From Bacillota bacterium (lineage in GTDB: Bacteria; Bacillota; Clostridia; DSM-8532), in assembly GCA_023459915.1 (NCBI GenBank), contig JAEWSN010000170.1, positions 1 through 64,000 of the forward strand: 64,000 bases of DNA. The letters are read 5' to 3'. Numbering within the stretch: the first letter of the stretch is position 1; every line of letters begins with the position of its first letter. Below the pieces are notes generated by a model. The model ran no database searches, was not told the origin of the DNA, and saw nothing but the letters and a program-made list of their open reading frames with translations. A program made the position numbers and the translations under genes. Shown in pieces: positions 15,699 to 25,424 of the stretch.

Positions 15699-16700
15699 AT
15701 GGGTATCCGTGAAATGCTGGAACAAACGGAACAGCGCACGCTCGGCGAGTTTGCCATGCTCAGCGCCCGCAGCCGGGGTCGGGAGATCCCAGAGCCGCCC
15801 TGCGAGATGCGGACCGCCTTTCAGCGTGACCGCGACCGCATCCTGTATGCCAAGGCGTTCCGCCGGCTCAAGCACAAAACCCAGGTGTTCATCTCTCCGG
15901 AGGGAGACCATTACCGAACGCGCCTCACCCACACCCTGGAGGTCTCCCAGATCGCCAGAACCATCGCCAGGAGCCTGCGGCTCAACGAGGATCTGGTGGA
16001 GGCCATATCGCTGGGGCACGATCTGGGGCACACGCCGTTCGGGCACGCGGGCGAGCGCGTGCTGGCCAACATCTGTCCGCTCGGGTTCCGGCACAACGAG
16101 CAGAGTGCCCGGGTCATTGAAATCCTGGAAAAGGATCGCAAGGGCCTGAACCTGACCTGGGAGGTCCGGAACGGCATCCGCTGCCACACCGGGCCGGAGC
16201 GGGCCGCCACCCTCGAGGGGCGGATTGTGAAGTTCGCGGACCGCATCGCCTACATCAATCACGACATCGAGGATGCCATTCTGGGCGGCGTCCTTTCCGA
16301 GGCCGACATTCCCAAATCCTGTGTGGACATACTCGGCGACACCTCCTCCACCCGCATCAACACCATGATCACCAGCCTGGTGCACGCCAGCGCGGGCAAA
16401 AACGAAATCCTCATGGCGCCGCAGGTGCAGGAGGCCACCGACAAGCTGCGGAGCTTCATGTTCGAGCGCGTGTATGTGGGGTCCATCGCCAAGAAGGAGG
16501 AGGCCAAGGCGGAACAGCTGGTTTCCATCATCTACGAGACGCTGGTGCGGCATCCCGAGCTGCTGCCGCGTGACGATTTTGCCGCGATTGCCAAAGAAGG
16601 CCTCCACCGCGTGGTCTGCGACTATGTCGCGGGCATGACCGATCCATTCGCGGTCCGCTTTTTCAGGGAACAATTTCTGCCAAAATCCTGGAATGGATAA
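15699..16700 (+). CDS. dgt: dGTPase-like HD-domain triphosphohydrolase
   Basis: A 333-residue protein of the deoxyguanosinetriphosphate triphosphohydrolase-like family, which hydrolyses dNTPs to deoxynucleoside and triphosphate. FRRLKHKTQVFISPEGDHYRTRLTHTLEVSQIAR starts the HD domain and EAISLGHDLGHTPFGHAGE carries the HD pair. KFADRIAYINHDIEDA holds a later metal-binding Asp. The length matches the shorter family found next to dnaG-rpoD in Firmicutes. GGAGG precedes the ATG. Confidence 0.9.
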   Translation: MGIREMLEQTEQRTLGEFAMLSARSRGREIPEPPCEMRTAFQRDRDRILYAKAFRRLKHKTQVFISPEGDHYRTRLTHTLEVSQIARTIARSLRLNEDLVEAISLGHDLGHTPFGHAGERVLANICPLGFRHNEQSARVIEILEKDRKGLNLTWEVRNGIRCHTGPERAATLEGRIVKFADRIAYINHDIEDAILGGVLSEADIPKSCVDILGDTSSTRINTMITSLVHASAGKNEILMAPQVQEATDKLRSFMFERVYVGSIAKKEEAKAEQLVSIIYETLVRHPELLPRDDFAAIAKEGLHRVVCDYVAGMTDPFAVRFFREQFLPKSWNG

Positions 16701-16735
16701 AAAGGATATTCGCGTTGCGCGTCGAATATGCCTGT

Positions 16736-16805
16736 TGGGTTCATGAATGCCACGAACGCCCGGACCGGGTGGCGTGTGGGTTCATGAACCACGGGAACAC
16801 CCGGA
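16736..16805 (+). repeat. Duplication (period 41 bp) between dgt and dnaG
   Basis: TGGGTTCATGAATGCCACGA and the following bases up to CCCGGA (16736-16764) recur as TGGGTTCATGAACCACGGGA up to CCCGGA (16777-16805). It occupies most of the dgt-dnaG gap, ending just before the dnaG ribosome site. Confidence 0.75.
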
Positions 16806-16826
16806 TTGGCATGGAAAGGGCGCGGA

Positions 16827-18611
16827 TTGCTGTATTCTGAGGAAATCATCGAAGAGGTTCGCATTCGCAACGACATCGTGGGCGTTGTGTCCGGATACGT
16901 GCACCTGGAGCGGCGGGGACGCCACCTCATGGGGCTTTGTCCGTTCCATGGCGAAAAAACACCTTCTTTTTCCGTTGATCCGACAAAACAGCTCTTCTAC
17001 TGTTTTGGTTGTCAGCGGGGCGGGAATGTGTTCCATTTTCTCATGGGCATCGAAAATCTCGATTTCCCGGAGGCCCTGCGCCAGCTGGCCGATCGCGCGA
17101 ACATCCAGCTCCCGGAATCCGAGGACGAGGGCGAACGCGAGCGCGCGCGGCTCAAAAAGGACATCATCAACCTCAACCGGGAGGCCGCGCGGTTTTTTTA
17201 TGCCAGCCTGGCGGGGCCGCAGGGCCGGGAAGCCCAGCAGTACCTCATCCGGCGCGGGCTGGCGGAAAAGACCATCCGCGCGTTCGGCCTGGGGTTTGCG
17301 CCGGACAGCTGGGACGGGCTCATCCGCACCCTCCGGGAAAAGGGGGCCGCCGACACGCTCATCGAGCAGGCCGGCCTGAGCGTGCAGAGCCGCAACGGGC
17401 TCCTTGACCGGTTCCGGAACCGGGTCATGTTTCCCATTTTCGACATCCGCGGCAACATTGTCGCGTTTGGCGGACGGGTCATGGAAAAGCTGGAGCCCAA
17501 ATACCTCAATTCGCCGGAAACGGCGCTGTACAGCAAAAGCAGGGAGCTGTACGCCATGAATTTCGCCCGCCACGCATCAAGCAAGCGCCTGGTGATGGTG
17601 GAGGGGTACATGGATGTGATTTCCCTGCATCAGGCGGGTGTGGACACCGCCATCGCCTCGCTGGGCACCGCGCTGACCCAGCAGCAGGTATGGGTGCTCA
17701 AGAAGTATGCGGAGGAGGTCATCCTGGCCTATGATGCCGACGCGGCCGGGCAGAACGCCATCCTGCGGGGCATCGAGCTGCTGGAGGCGGCGGATGTGCC
17801 GGTGCGGGTGCTGCAGATTCCCGATGGCAAGGATCCGGACGAATATGTCCGGACGCATGGTGCCGACAAGTTCCGCCACCTGATGGATCAGGCCATGTCC
17901 GTGCTCTCCTTTCGCCTGCTGCTCAAGCAGCGGGCCAATCCGGGGCAGGAGGTGGCGGATCGGGTGGCCCTGCTCACCGGCATGGCCGAGGTTTTGGCCT
18001 CGCACGAGAACGCGATAGAGCGCGAGATGAACATTGCGCGCATTGCCGGGGAGTACCACGTGTCCGCCGACGCGCTGCGCACGGAGGTGGACAAGCGGTT
18101 GCGGCGGCGGGATCGGTCGGCGGGCACCAACCGCGTCTCCCTGTCCGCACAGCGGCCAAGAGGCGTTGTGGACGGACCGGCGAGGAACCGGTACGACGAG
18201 GGGGAGCTGCTCCTGCTGTGCCTGCTGGCAAACGAGAACCGGCTGTTCGAGGAACTGCTGCTGCGGATGCCGCTGGAACAGTACCGCGGCGTGGTGTCGA
18301 CACCGGTGGCGCACAAGCTGTATGAACGGCTGCAAACCCGCCGTGAGGCCACCCTGGCGGAGCTCGTGAACGATTTGCCGCCGGATGCGGCCTCGGCCAT
18401 GATTCACATGGCGCAGACGCGCGGCATGGTGGACGACGCGGATCGGGCCGTGGCGGATTTGCTCAGGCGGCTTGAGCGGCTGGCGCTCGAAGACCGCAAG
18501 CAATGGATTTTGGAAAGCATCCGGTCTGAAACGGATGTGACACGCAGAAGTGAGTTGGGCGTGGAACTCAATCGGGTCATCACCCGCTTGTCAGAAGCAA
18601 TAAAAGGGTAA
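16827..18611 (+). CDS. dnaG: DNA primase DnaG
   Basis: A 594-residue primase that makes RNA primers at the replication fork. The CHC2 zinc site is C38, H41, C59 and C62 (CPFHGEK, then FYCFGC). The TOPRIM core includes [17 protein letters not shown] with the catalytic Glu, and [10 protein letters not shown] with the Asp pair. The C-terminal part is a DnaB-interaction-like region. I place the start at a TTG (16827), giving [18 protein letters not shown], which matches the usual DnaG N-terminus, with GGAAAGGG at 16813-16820; an alternative TTG lies at 16806. It forms the macromolecular-synthesis pair with rpoD. Confidence 0.95.
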   Translation: MLYSEEIIEEVRIRNDIVGVVSGYVHLERRGRHLMGLCPFHGEKTPSFSVDPTKQLFYCFGCQRGGNVFHFLMGIENLDFPEALRQLADRANIQLPESEDEGERERARLKKDIINLNREAARFFYASLAGPQGREAQQYLIRRGLAEKTIRAFGLGFAPDSWDGLIRTLREKGAADTLIEQAGLSVQSRNGLLDRFRNRVMFPIFDIRGNIVAFGGRVMEKLEPKYLNSPETALYSKSRELYAMNFARHASSKRLVMVEGYMDVISLHQAGVDTAIASLGTALTQQQVWVLKKYAEEVILAYDADAAGQNAILRGIELLEAADVPVRVLQIPDGKDPDEYVRTHGADKFRHLMDQAMSVLSFRLLLKQRANPGQEVADRVALLTGMAEVLASHENAIEREMNIARIAGEYHVSADALRTEVDKRLRRRDRSAGTNRVSLSAQRPRGVVDGPARNRYDEGELLLLCLLANENRLFEELLLRMPLEQYRGVVSTPVAHKLYERLQTRREATLAELVNDLPPDAASAMIHMAQTRGMVDDADRAVADLLRRLERLALEDRKQWILESIRSETDVTRRSELGVELNRVITRLSEAIKG

Positions 18612-18667
18612 ATACAGACAGTGGTGCCATATCTTTGGGGTATGGACAAGGGGAGAGGAAGTATTTC

Positions 18668-20200
18668 ATGGCGGAGACGACAAAAAAGCGCGCATCGACA
18701 TCCAAAAAGGCGGCCCACAAGGAGCCCACGGTGGAACAGACCGCGGCGTTCGAGGCCGCGCTGGAGGCCGTGGCCAACAGCGGCCAGGCACAGGAGGAGG
18801 GCGGTTCGGCGCAGGCGCCCGAGGCGCAGGCCAGGGTGTCTGAAAAGCAGCCGCAGACAGGTGCCGCGGCATCCCGGGCGGCCGGCGGAAAAGGCGCGGC
18901 TGCCGGAAAAGACGCTGACGCTGGAAAAGATGCGGCCGCCGGAAAAGACGCTGACGCCGGAAAAGACGCGGCCGCCGAAACGACGGAAAAACCCGTGAAG
19001 AAAAAGGCGGACAAGAAAAAGCCCGCGGCGGGCAAGGACAAGCAGGCCAAACCGGAGACCGAAACGGGCGCGGAGGCTGCGCCGGCGGTCGACGGGCAGG
19101 TGCCGGCCGATCCCAAGACGGTGATGCTCAAGCTCATGGAAGAGGGAAAAGAGAAGGGGACGCTGACCTATCGGGAAATCGAGGAAGCGTTCGACCGGCT
19201 CGACATGACCCCCGACCAGATTGAGAAGATCTATGAGGCCTTCGAGAAAATCGGGATTGATGTGGTGCCGGAGGTCTCCGATGACGACACCGACACCCCT
19301 GTTCTCGACGAACCGGACATTGCCGGGGAGGATGAGCCGGAAACCATCGACATCTCCGTACCGGAGGGGGTCACCATTGACGACCCGGTCCGCATGTACC
19401 TCAAGGAAATCGGTAAGGTGCCGCTGTTGTCCAGCGAGGACGAAATCAGCCTTGCCCAGCGGATGGAGGAGGGCGACGAGGAAGCCAAGAAGCGTCTGGC
19501 CGAAGCCAACCTGCGCCTCGTGGTGTCCATTGCCAAGCGTTATGTGGGGCGCGGCATGCTGTTTCTCGACCTCATCCAGGAAGGCAACCTGGGCCTGATC
19601 AAGGCGGTGGAGAAGTTCAACTACCGCATGGGTTACAAGTTCAGCACCTATGCCACCTGGTGGATTCGTCAGGCCATCACCCGCGCCATCGCGGATCAGG
19701 CCCGCACCATCCGCATTCCGGTGCACATGGTGGAAACCATCAACAAGCTCATCCGGGTTTCCCGCCAGCTGCTGCAGGAGCTGGGACGCGATCCCCTGCC
19801 CGAGGAAATTGCCAAGGAAATGGGCATGACGGAGGAAAAGGTTCGTGAAATCATGAAGATTTCCCAGGAGCCGGTTTCCCTGGAAACGCCCATCGGCGAG
19901 GAGGAGGACAGCCATCTCGGTGACTTCATCCCCGATGACGACGCGCCGGCGCCGGCGGAGTCCGCCGCGTTCACCCTGCTCAAGGAACAGCTCATCGATG
20001 TGCTCGACACGCTGACCCCCCGCGAGGAAAAGGTGCTGCGGCTGCGGTTTGGTCTTGATGACGGCCGGGCGCGCACGCTGGAGGAGGTTGGCCGCGAGTT
20101 CAACGTCACGCGGGAACGCATCCGGCAGATTGAGGCGAAGGCGCTGCGCAAATTGCGCCACCCCAGCCGCTCCAAGAAATTGAAGGATTTTCTGGACTGA
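18668..20200 (+). CDS. rpoD: Primary sigma factor RpoD (SigA)
   Basis: A 510-residue housekeeping sigma factor. Residues about 145-200 are region 1.1 ([20 protein letters not shown]); [16 protein letters not shown] opens region 1.2. Region 2 has [30 protein letters not shown] and [13 protein letters not shown] (the -10 reader). Region 3 follows, and region 4.2 is [29 protein letters not shown] (the -35 reader). The first 130 residues are an Ala/Lys/Glu-rich, low-complexity extension with five 18-bp repeats, longer than in most sigma-A proteins. The start at 18668 follows GAGAGGAAG. Confidence 0.97.
   Translation: MAETTKKRASTSKKAAHKEPTVEQTAAFEAALEAVANSGQAQEEGGSAQAPEAQARVSEKQPQTGAAASRAAGGKGAAAGKDADAGKDAAAGKDADAGKDAAAETTEKPVKKKADKKKPAAGKDKQAKPETETGAEAAPAVDGQVPADPKTVMLKLMEEGKEKGTLTYREIEEAFDRLDMTPDQIEKIYEAFEKIGIDVVPEVSDDDTDTPVLDEPDIAGEDEPETIDISVPEGVTIDDPVRMYLKEIGKVPLLSSEDEISLAQRMEEGDEEAKKRLAEANLRLVVSIAKRYVGRGMLFLDLIQEGNLGLIKAVEKFNYRMGYKFSTYATWWIRQAITRAIADQARTIRIPVHMVETINKLIRVSRQLLQELGRDPLPEEIAKEMGMTEEKVREIMKISQEPVSLETPIGEEEDSHLGDFIPDDDAPAPAESAAFTLLKEQLIDVLDTLTPREEKVLRLRFGLDDGRARTLEEVGREFNVTRERIRQIEAKALRKLRHPSRSKKLKDFLD
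18887..18976 (+). repeat. Five 18-bp in-frame repeats in rpoD
   Basis: Five consecutive units of the form GGAAAAGACGCTGACGCC (18887-18904, 18905-18922, 18923-18940, 18941-18958, 18959-18976) encode GKDADA / GKDAAA hexapeptides in the N-terminal extension of RpoD. Copy number could vary by slippage without breaking the frame. Confidence 0.9.
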
Positions 20201-20268
20201 GACCATCCGTTGTTATTCGGACTGAGACCATTCATTGTTTTCCGGACTGAGACCATCCGTTGATCCGG
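20194..20268 (+). repeat. Three 25-bp tandem repeats across the rpoD stop
   Basis: GGACTGAGACCATCCGTTGT starts each unit (20194-20218, 20219-20243, 20244-20268) with a few mismatches. The rpoD stop TGA (20198-20200) is in the first unit. Confidence 0.9.
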
Positions 20269-20276
20269 GACACGTC

Positions 20277-20307
20277 AACCCCCGCCCCATTAGGGCGGGG
20301 GTTTTTT
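20277..20307 (+). terminator. Terminator of dnaG-rpoD
   Basis: Stem AACCCCCGCCC / GGGCGGGGGTT with a CATTA loop followed by a run of T, a classic strong intrinsic terminator. Confidence 0.93.
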
Positions 20308-20331
20308 ATGTCAATCAAGCGTTGTGTTGTT

Positions 20332-20360
20332 TTGACGTTCGGTTTCACCGGGCATACGCT
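20332..20360 (+). promoter_or_regulatory. Candidate promoter of the Tad/pilus locus
   Basis: TTGACG (20332-20337), a 17-base spacer and TACGCT (20355-20360). Transcription would begin close to 20367, upstream of the tadZ-like start at 20397. Confidence 0.45.
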
Positions 20361-20396
20361 GTCACCATGGCCTGTGAGGGAAGAAGGGGTGGCGGC

Positions 20397-21518
20397 ATGG
20401 CATTGACGTTGATGCTGATCGATTCGGATGAGGCGTATCGCAAGAAGCTGCGCGCATGGACGCGGGTGCACCCGGAGCTTGGGATGACCCTTGTGGACAG
20501 GGCGGAGGCGCCGCAGGGCACGAAGGAAGGGGACCGTGCGGCATTGCCCGCGGACACCGTGCTGCTGCTTGGTGTGCGGCACGCGCCGCTTCCGGCCCAA
20601 TGGCCGCCAAGCGGGTCGCGGCTGGTGCTGCTCGAGGAGAACGGCACGGTGGCCACGCTTCCCGGATGCGCCGCTTCCGGCGGAGAATGGCCAATTCTCA
20701 GAAAGTATCAGCCCGCCACCCAGTTTTTCCAGTCACTGCTGCAGGTGGCGGCCGAAAAGGGCTGGCACCTGCCCCATGTCCCCGACGCCGCGCGCTGCCG
20801 CATGACGGTGCTGCTTCATCCGGCGGGAAGCGTCCATCTGGCGCCCGTCCTGCCCGTGCTGGCCGCGCTGTGCGCCCGAAAGGCGGAGACGGCCATCCTC
20901 TCGTTGAATGCGGCCATGGAGACCGGGTTCTGGTACGCGGGAGACACCGGCGGCGGGCTCACCCGCATGGCCTACGAGGCGCAGCGCGCGCCCCGGATCG
21001 GCATGGAAGCATTGCGCAGGTGCCTGGTCCGGGACGAGGGAACAGGCGTTCACGTCCTTCACTCCGCCGAGCTCCCGGAGGACGCAGCGGCATTGCGGGC
21101 GGATACGGTGGCGGGCACGCTGCAGGCGTGCGGGGAGCTGGGAATGGAAATGCTGCTGGTGGACGGCGGGGACATGCTGTCCGCGCGCAATCTCCAGCTG
21201 GCGCTGGCGGCGGACCAGGTGTTGTTTGTGCTGCCGGCGGATCTGTACGGCGCGCACATGATGGCGCGCGTTGTCCAGCTTGACGGGAGGCTCAGGCGCA
21301 CGGGATCCGGCTGCTGGCGGGACAATCAGCCGGTGCGGTGGCTTTTCACGGGAACGGACATGCCGGCCATCCGCTGCGCGCTGCCCGCGACCCATGCGGT
21401 CAAACCCTTGCCGCCCGCATATCCGGACGGACCGGTGTCGGACGGGTGGGAGGTTTCGGACGCGTTTCTGCGAAGCCTGCACGCCTTGGTGCCCTTTTGC
21501 GGGAGGTGTGCGTCATGA
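20397..21518 (+). CDS. TadZ/CpaE-like pilus localisation protein, degenerate ATPase
   Basis: A 373-residue protein that opens the Tad locus. Residues 1-120 look like a receiver-type domain (MALTLMLIDSDEAYRKKLRAW, acidic pair after a hydrophobic strand). Residues 135-370 resemble a MinD/ParA-like fold: VLPVLAALCARKAETAILSLN, then MLLVDGGDMLSARNLQLALAADQVLFVLPAD. The position of the Walker A loop reads HPAGSVHLAP and lacks the Lys and Gly pattern, so ATP binding is doubtful. The call rests on fold-like features and on lying directly before cpaF, which its stop overlaps by four bases. TadZ proteins place the Tad machine at a site in the cell. Confidence 0.68.
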   Translation: MALTLMLIDSDEAYRKKLRAWTRVHPELGMTLVDRAEAPQGTKEGDRAALPADTVLLLGVRHAPLPAQWPPSGSRLVLLEENGTVATLPGCAASGGEWPILRKYQPATQFFQSLLQVAAEKGWHLPHVPDAARCRMTVLLHPAGSVHLAPVLPVLAALCARKAETAILSLNAAMETGFWYAGDTGGGLTRMAYEAQRAPRIGMEALRRCLVRDEGTGVHVLHSAELPEDAAALRADTVAGTLQACGELGMEMLLVDGGDMLSARNLQLALAADQVLFVLPADLYGAHMMARVVQLDGRLRRTGSGCWRDNQPVRWLFTGTDMPAIRCALPATHAVKPLPPAYPDGPVSDGWEVSDAFLRSLHALVPFCGRCAS

Positions 21519-22954
21519 TGACGGAACAGGCGTTTCGCGACTGGATACGACAGCTGCGCAAGGCGGCGGCCGGGTTGGCGGCGGCGGCGCAGTGGGAGGA
21601 AGACGCACCGCCGGCTGCGCGGCAGGGGTTGGCCGGCGAAGCCGCCGGCCTGGATGTGGAAAGCCTGCGGGACACGCGGCTGCGGGAAGACATCCAGGGG
21701 CTGATGCTCGCCCATCCGATGGCATGCGCCGCTTCCGCGGAGGAAAAGCACCAGGCGGTGGAGTCGGTGTTCAACGCCATGCGGCGGATGGACGTGCTCG
21801 AACCGCTGCTGCGCGATCCGGAGACCACCGAGATCATGGTCAACGGGCCGGATCATGTGTTTGTGGAGCGCCACGGCCGGCTTGAGCAGACCACGGTCCG
21901 GTTCGACAGTCCGGATCGGCTGATGGAACTGATTCAGCATCTGGCGGCACGGGTCAATCGAAACGTCAACGAATCCGAGCCCATTGTGGACGCGCGGCTG
22001 GCGGACGGCTCCCGGCTCAATGCCGTTCTGCCGCCGGTGGCGCTCGACGGGCCGCTGCTGACCATCCGGCGATTCCCGGAGAGGCCGCCGGGCATGGCCG
22101 AGCTCATTGCGTCCGGCTCGCTGACCGAGGAGGCGGCCAACTATCTTGGCGTTCTGGTGAAGGCGCGGTACAACCTGTTCATCTGCGGCGGCACCGGCAG
22201 CGGCAAAACCACCTTTCTCAATGTGCTTTCCGGGTTCATTCCGGACACGGAGCGCATTGTGACCCTGGAGGATTCCGCGGAGCTGAAGCTGGCGGGCATC
22301 CGGAACCTGGCCCGGCTCGAAACGCGAAACGCCAACATGGAAGGCCGCGGGGAAATCACGATGCAGCAGCTGATCCGCACATCGCTGCGCATGCGGCCGG
22401 ATCGCATCATCGTGGGGGAGGTGCGCGGCGCGGAGGCATTCGACATGCTGCAGGCCATGAACACGGGGCACGACGGCTCCATGTCGACCGGGCATGCCAA
22501 TTCTCCGGCCGACATGCTGTACCGGCTTGAAACCATGGTGTCCATGGCGGCCGCCATTCCGCTCGACGCCATTCGCCGGCAAATTGCGTCGGCGGTGGAC
22601 ATCATCATCTTTCTGCAAAGGCTGCGCGACCATTCCCGCCGCGTGGTTGAAATAGCGGAAGTCACCACCTGCGGCGCAGACGGGATCACGCTGGTGCCGC
22701 TGTTCCGGTTTCAGGAGGGTGGGACGGATACGGCGCCGGGGCAACCGGGCACAGAGACAGGCGGGCCGGGTACGGCGGCACATGCGGCTGGCGGACTGGC
22801 GTGTGTCAGGGTTATGGGCGACCTGAAGCGAACCGGGGCAACGCTTGCCCGCGTGGAGAAGCTGAGGCTGCGCGGGCTTGCGCTGCCGGAGACCGAGGTG
22901 GCTACGGGTGCGACTGTCGAACGGACGGCAGCCGTGCGTGTGCCGGTGGCATGA
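21515..22954 (+). CDS. cpaF: Tad/Flp pilus assembly ATPase CpaF (TadA)
   Basis: A 479-residue secretion ATPase of the VirB11/CpaF family that powers Tad pilus assembly. It shows MDVLEPLLRDPETTEIMVNG, Walker A ICGGTGSGKTTFLN (about 223-236), EDSAELKL (Asp box), LRMRPDRIIVGEVRGAEAFDMLQAMNTGHDGS (Walker B and His box). The extra C-terminal 60 residues (Gly/Thr-rich, then a basic segment) are unusual. The start at 21515 overlaps tadZ by four bases and follows GGGAGG. It is the only recognised assembly-type ATPase in the locus. Confidence 0.95.
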   Translation: MMTEQAFRDWIRQLRKAAAGLAAAAQWEEDAPPAARQGLAGEAAGLDVESLRDTRLREDIQGLMLAHPMACAASAEEKHQAVESVFNAMRRMDVLEPLLRDPETTEIMVNGPDHVFVERHGRLEQTTVRFDSPDRLMELIQHLAARVNRNVNESEPIVDARLADGSRLNAVLPPVALDGPLLTIRRFPERPPGMAELIASGSLTEEAANYLGVLVKARYNLFICGGTGSGKTTFLNVLSGFIPDTERIVTLEDSAELKLAGIRNLARLETRNANMEGRGEITMQQLIRTSLRMRPDRIIVGEVRGAEAFDMLQAMNTGHDGSMSTGHANSPADMLYRLETMVSMAAAIPLDAIRRQIASAVDIIIFLQRLRDHSRRVVEIAEVTTCGADGITLVPLFRFQEGGTDTAPGQPGTETGGPGTAAHAAGGLACVRVMGDLKRTGATLARVEKLRLRGLALPETEVATGATVERTAAVRVPVA

Positions 22955-22966
22955 AGGAGGAAGCGG

Positions 22967-24640
22967 ATGTCATCTTTCAACCTGCCCCACCCATGGCAAG
23001 GCACAAGTGCCGACCCGGCGGCCAGCTACTGGTCGCGCCCGTTGAACCTCACGGAAACCGTGCTGGCGGGATGTGTCGGCATGACGCTGGTGATGTTTGC
23101 CGCACAGGTGTTCTACGCGTCCTGGACGGCCATGCTGCTGTTCGCGCCGTTGGGGTTGCTGGCCATCCCCTGGTGGCGTCAAAAACGCGCGGACAAACGC
23201 CGGGAGCAATTCCTGATGCAATACCAGGACATGCTGTACTACCTGTCGTCCGCCATGTCCGCGGGCAAAACCACGGAATCCGCCTTTGCCGAAGTGTCCA
23301 GATATCTCATGGCGCAATACGGCGGCATGGAGACCGATCTGCTGCTGGAACTGAAGCGGCTTGCCGCCAAACTGGCCATGCGTGAGCCGGTGGAGCGCAT
23401 TCTCGCGGACATGGCGGTGCGGACGGGGCTGGAGGATGTCAGGCAGCTGTCGGAGGTCATTGCCATTGGGCGGAGATCCGGCGGAAATCTTGTCGAAATT
23501 CTTCAGCAATCCATTCGGGTGTTGCGGGAAAAGATTGGCATCCGGCGCGAAATGGAAACGGCCTGGGCCTCCAAAAAGCTTGAGCAGCGCATTCTGTGCG
23601 TGTCGCCGGTGGCGCTGATCTTCATGCTCAGGAGCGGAACGGACAGCTTCATGGCCCCCATGTATGAAACCGCCGCCGGACGCCTCATCATGACCCTTGC
23701 GCTGCTGCTCATCGTTGCCGGGTACGCCATCGGCGCGCATATGATGCGGCAACCGGATGCCTGCCTGCGGCAACGGCCGGTGCCGGCTCCTTTGTCCGGG
23801 CCGACCGGGATCACGCCGCGGGAAGTGGGTCGGATGCCCGCCACAGACCCACGGACGGCAGCGGATGTCTCCGGGGTGCTGCGGCACCTGCTGCAATCTG
23901 CCGGTCATCTGCTGGCCAACCTTCTGCCGGCGCGTGTTCGCGCCTTTGAGCGGCGGCGCCTGATGCCGCGGGTGCTGCTGTTGCGCGGTCCGGCGGACGC
24001 GGGTACGGATTTTGAGCGGCATCTCGCGGACAAATGCCTGCATGCCTGTCTTGGGATGGGGCTGGGCGCCCTGCTGTGTCTGCTTGGACAGGCGCCGGGC
24101 TATCTGCCGCTCGGTCTGCCGGCCGGCGGGGTGCTGCTCTGGTTCCTGTCCGACCGCCAGCTCGAAACGGCTTACAAACAGCGTTGCGAACAGCTGGTGC
24201 TGGAGTTTCCCGGATTTGTCTGCCGGGTGGCGCTGCTCACCGGCGCCGGGCTGCATGTCCGGCAGGCCTTGTGCCGCATCGTTGCCGGCGCTTCCATGGC
24301 CCATGCGGTGCTGAACCGGGAAGTCGCGTCGGTGCTCTCGGAAATTGAGGGTGGACTGCCGGAGGCCCAGGCATGGACCGAGCTGGCGGAACGCTGCCGC
24401 ATACGCGAGATCGCCTCGCTGTGCGGGGTGTTCATGCAACATGCCCGGCTGGGGCATGCCGGCCTGGCCGCCGAGCTCCGACAGATGGCATCTGACAGCT
24501 GGGACAACCGCAAACACGCGGCCCGGCGTCTGGGGGAGGAGGCGTCCTCGAAGCTGATGCTGCCGATGGCCATTCTGTTTGTGGCGGTTTTGATGGTCAG
24601 CGTCGCGCCGGCGTTCCTCTCCATGTCCATGGCATTCTGA
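22967..24640 (+). CDS. Fused TadB-TadC inner-membrane platform protein
   Basis: A 557-residue membrane protein with two type II secretion F (T2SSF) domains in one chain. The N-terminal half (about 1-265) has two membrane segments, then the domain MLYYLSSAMSAGKTTESAFAEV and GGNLVEILQQSIRVLREK, and two more helices. A Pro-rich linker (about 265-310) leads to a second half with LEFPGFVCRVALLTGAGLHVRQAL, EGGLPEAQAWTELAERC and a final double helix region. Tad systems normally encode TadB and TadC separately and they form the platform together. GGAGGAA precedes the ATG, 12 bases after cpaF. Confidence 0.88.
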   Translation: MSSFNLPHPWQGTSADPAASYWSRPLNLTETVLAGCVGMTLVMFAAQVFYASWTAMLLFAPLGLLAIPWWRQKRADKRREQFLMQYQDMLYYLSSAMSAGKTTESAFAEVSRYLMAQYGGMETDLLLELKRLAAKLAMREPVERILADMAVRTGLEDVRQLSEVIAIGRRSGGNLVEILQQSIRVLREKIGIRREMETAWASKKLEQRILCVSPVALIFMLRSGTDSFMAPMYETAAGRLIMTLALLLIVAGYAIGAHMMRQPDACLRQRPVPAPLSGPTGITPREVGRMPATDPRTAADVSGVLRHLLQSAGHLLANLLPARVRAFERRRLMPRVLLLRGPADAGTDFERHLADKCLHACLGMGLGALLCLLGQAPGYLPLGLPAGGVLLWFLSDRQLETAYKQRCEQLVLEFPGFVCRVALLTGAGLHVRQALCRIVAGASMAHAVLNREVASVLSEIEGGLPEAQAWTELAERCRIREIASLCGVFMQHARLGHAGLAAELRQMASDSWDNRKHAARRLGEEASSKLMLPMAILFVAVLMVSVAPAFLSMSMAF

Positions 24641-24706
24641 CCGGATACGGGCATAATTGGTACCGGCCGCTGCATGTCGTGGCCGAAGCGAAGGGGGGAA
24701 GGGCAG

Positions 24707-25423
24707 ATGGACAAGCGCCAGCAGAGACGACGTGGGCAATGCGGCACCGCGGGCTCCGCAACCCTGGAGTATGCGCTGCTGATGCCCCTGATCCTTTTCA
24801 TTGTGTTGATGGTGTGTCAGCTGCTGTTGCTGCTGCGCGACATGGCGGTGCTGGAAGCCGCGCTGTGGCGTTCCCTGAACATGGCCGCCGGCAGTTGGCA
24901 TCGGATGTCGGCTTCATGCCCCGTTGTCACCGACACGCAGGCAGCGGCGACGACCAGCCCGCGTGACATGTATTGGGAGCTGAAAAGCGTGCTGGGCGCG
25001 GATCAAACGAAGTGCGACATCCTTGAGGCCGCCACGCACCAGTGGCTGCGTGAAGAACTGGAAACTGGCGGTGGGCACAAGGGAACCGCCATCGAATGCC
25101 TTCGGGTGGATGAACTGGCGGTTCGCGTGGATACGGGGAGGGGACTGCCGTTCGGGGTGATGCACGCGGAGGCGGTTGTGCCGGTGGGTGGTTTTGTTGG
25201 CCGGTGGGCACGGCGACTGTCATCCGGGAAGGGACTGTCGGTGACTGTCGACGCGGAAGTGCTGTTCGCGCAACCCCACGCGTTTGCCCAGGACATGGAC
25301 TGGGCACTGCAACTGCTGGCGGATTCTCCGATGGGCAAGGCGGAGAGCCCCATGACTGAAAAGGGAAAAGACTTCATCGCCACCATTCACGGCGTGCTGT
25401 CGGGTTCAAAACAAGGAGGATGA
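24707..25423 (+). CDS. TadE-like pseudopilin
   Basis: A 238-residue protein with a short basic N-terminus, then GSATLEYALLMPLILFIVL (about residues 18-36), a TadE-type membrane anchor with Glu five residues after the Gly, as in class III or type IV prepilins. The rest is predicted extracytoplasmic and includes three Cys. The start at 24707 follows AAGGGGGGAAGGG; a longer upstream reading lacks such a site. It is translated just before the giant DUF5702-like gene, whose start lies one base after this stop. Confidence 0.8.
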   Translation: MDKRQQRRRGQCGTAGSATLEYALLMPLILFIVLMVCQLLLLLRDMAVLEAALWRSLNMAAGSWHRMSASCPVVTDTQAAATTSPRDMYWELKSVLGADQTKCDILEAATHQWLREELETGGGHKGTAIECLRVDELAVRVDTGRGLPFGVMHAEAVVPVGGFVGRWARRLSSGKGLSVTVDAEVLFAQPHAFAQDMDWALQLLADSPMGKAESPMTEKGKDFIATIHGVLSGSKQGG

Positions 25424-25424
25424 C

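Noticed and set aside
18404..20206. A 600-codon open frame antisense to dnaG-rpoD
   Set aside because: It lies opposite strongly conserved coding sequence, has a biased composition expected of a high-GC shadow frame, and shows no domain or ribosome site.
20367..20396. An earlier ATG for the TadZ-like gene at 20367
   Set aside because: It falls at the predicted transcription start and has no ribosome site; GAAGAAGGGG supports 20397. It cannot be fully excluded.
22970..24901. A 643-codon open frame antisense to the TadB-TadC fusion
   Set aside because: It mirrors a real gene with clear T2SSF domains; His/Arg/Gln-rich translation is typical of an antisense frame in high-GC DNA.
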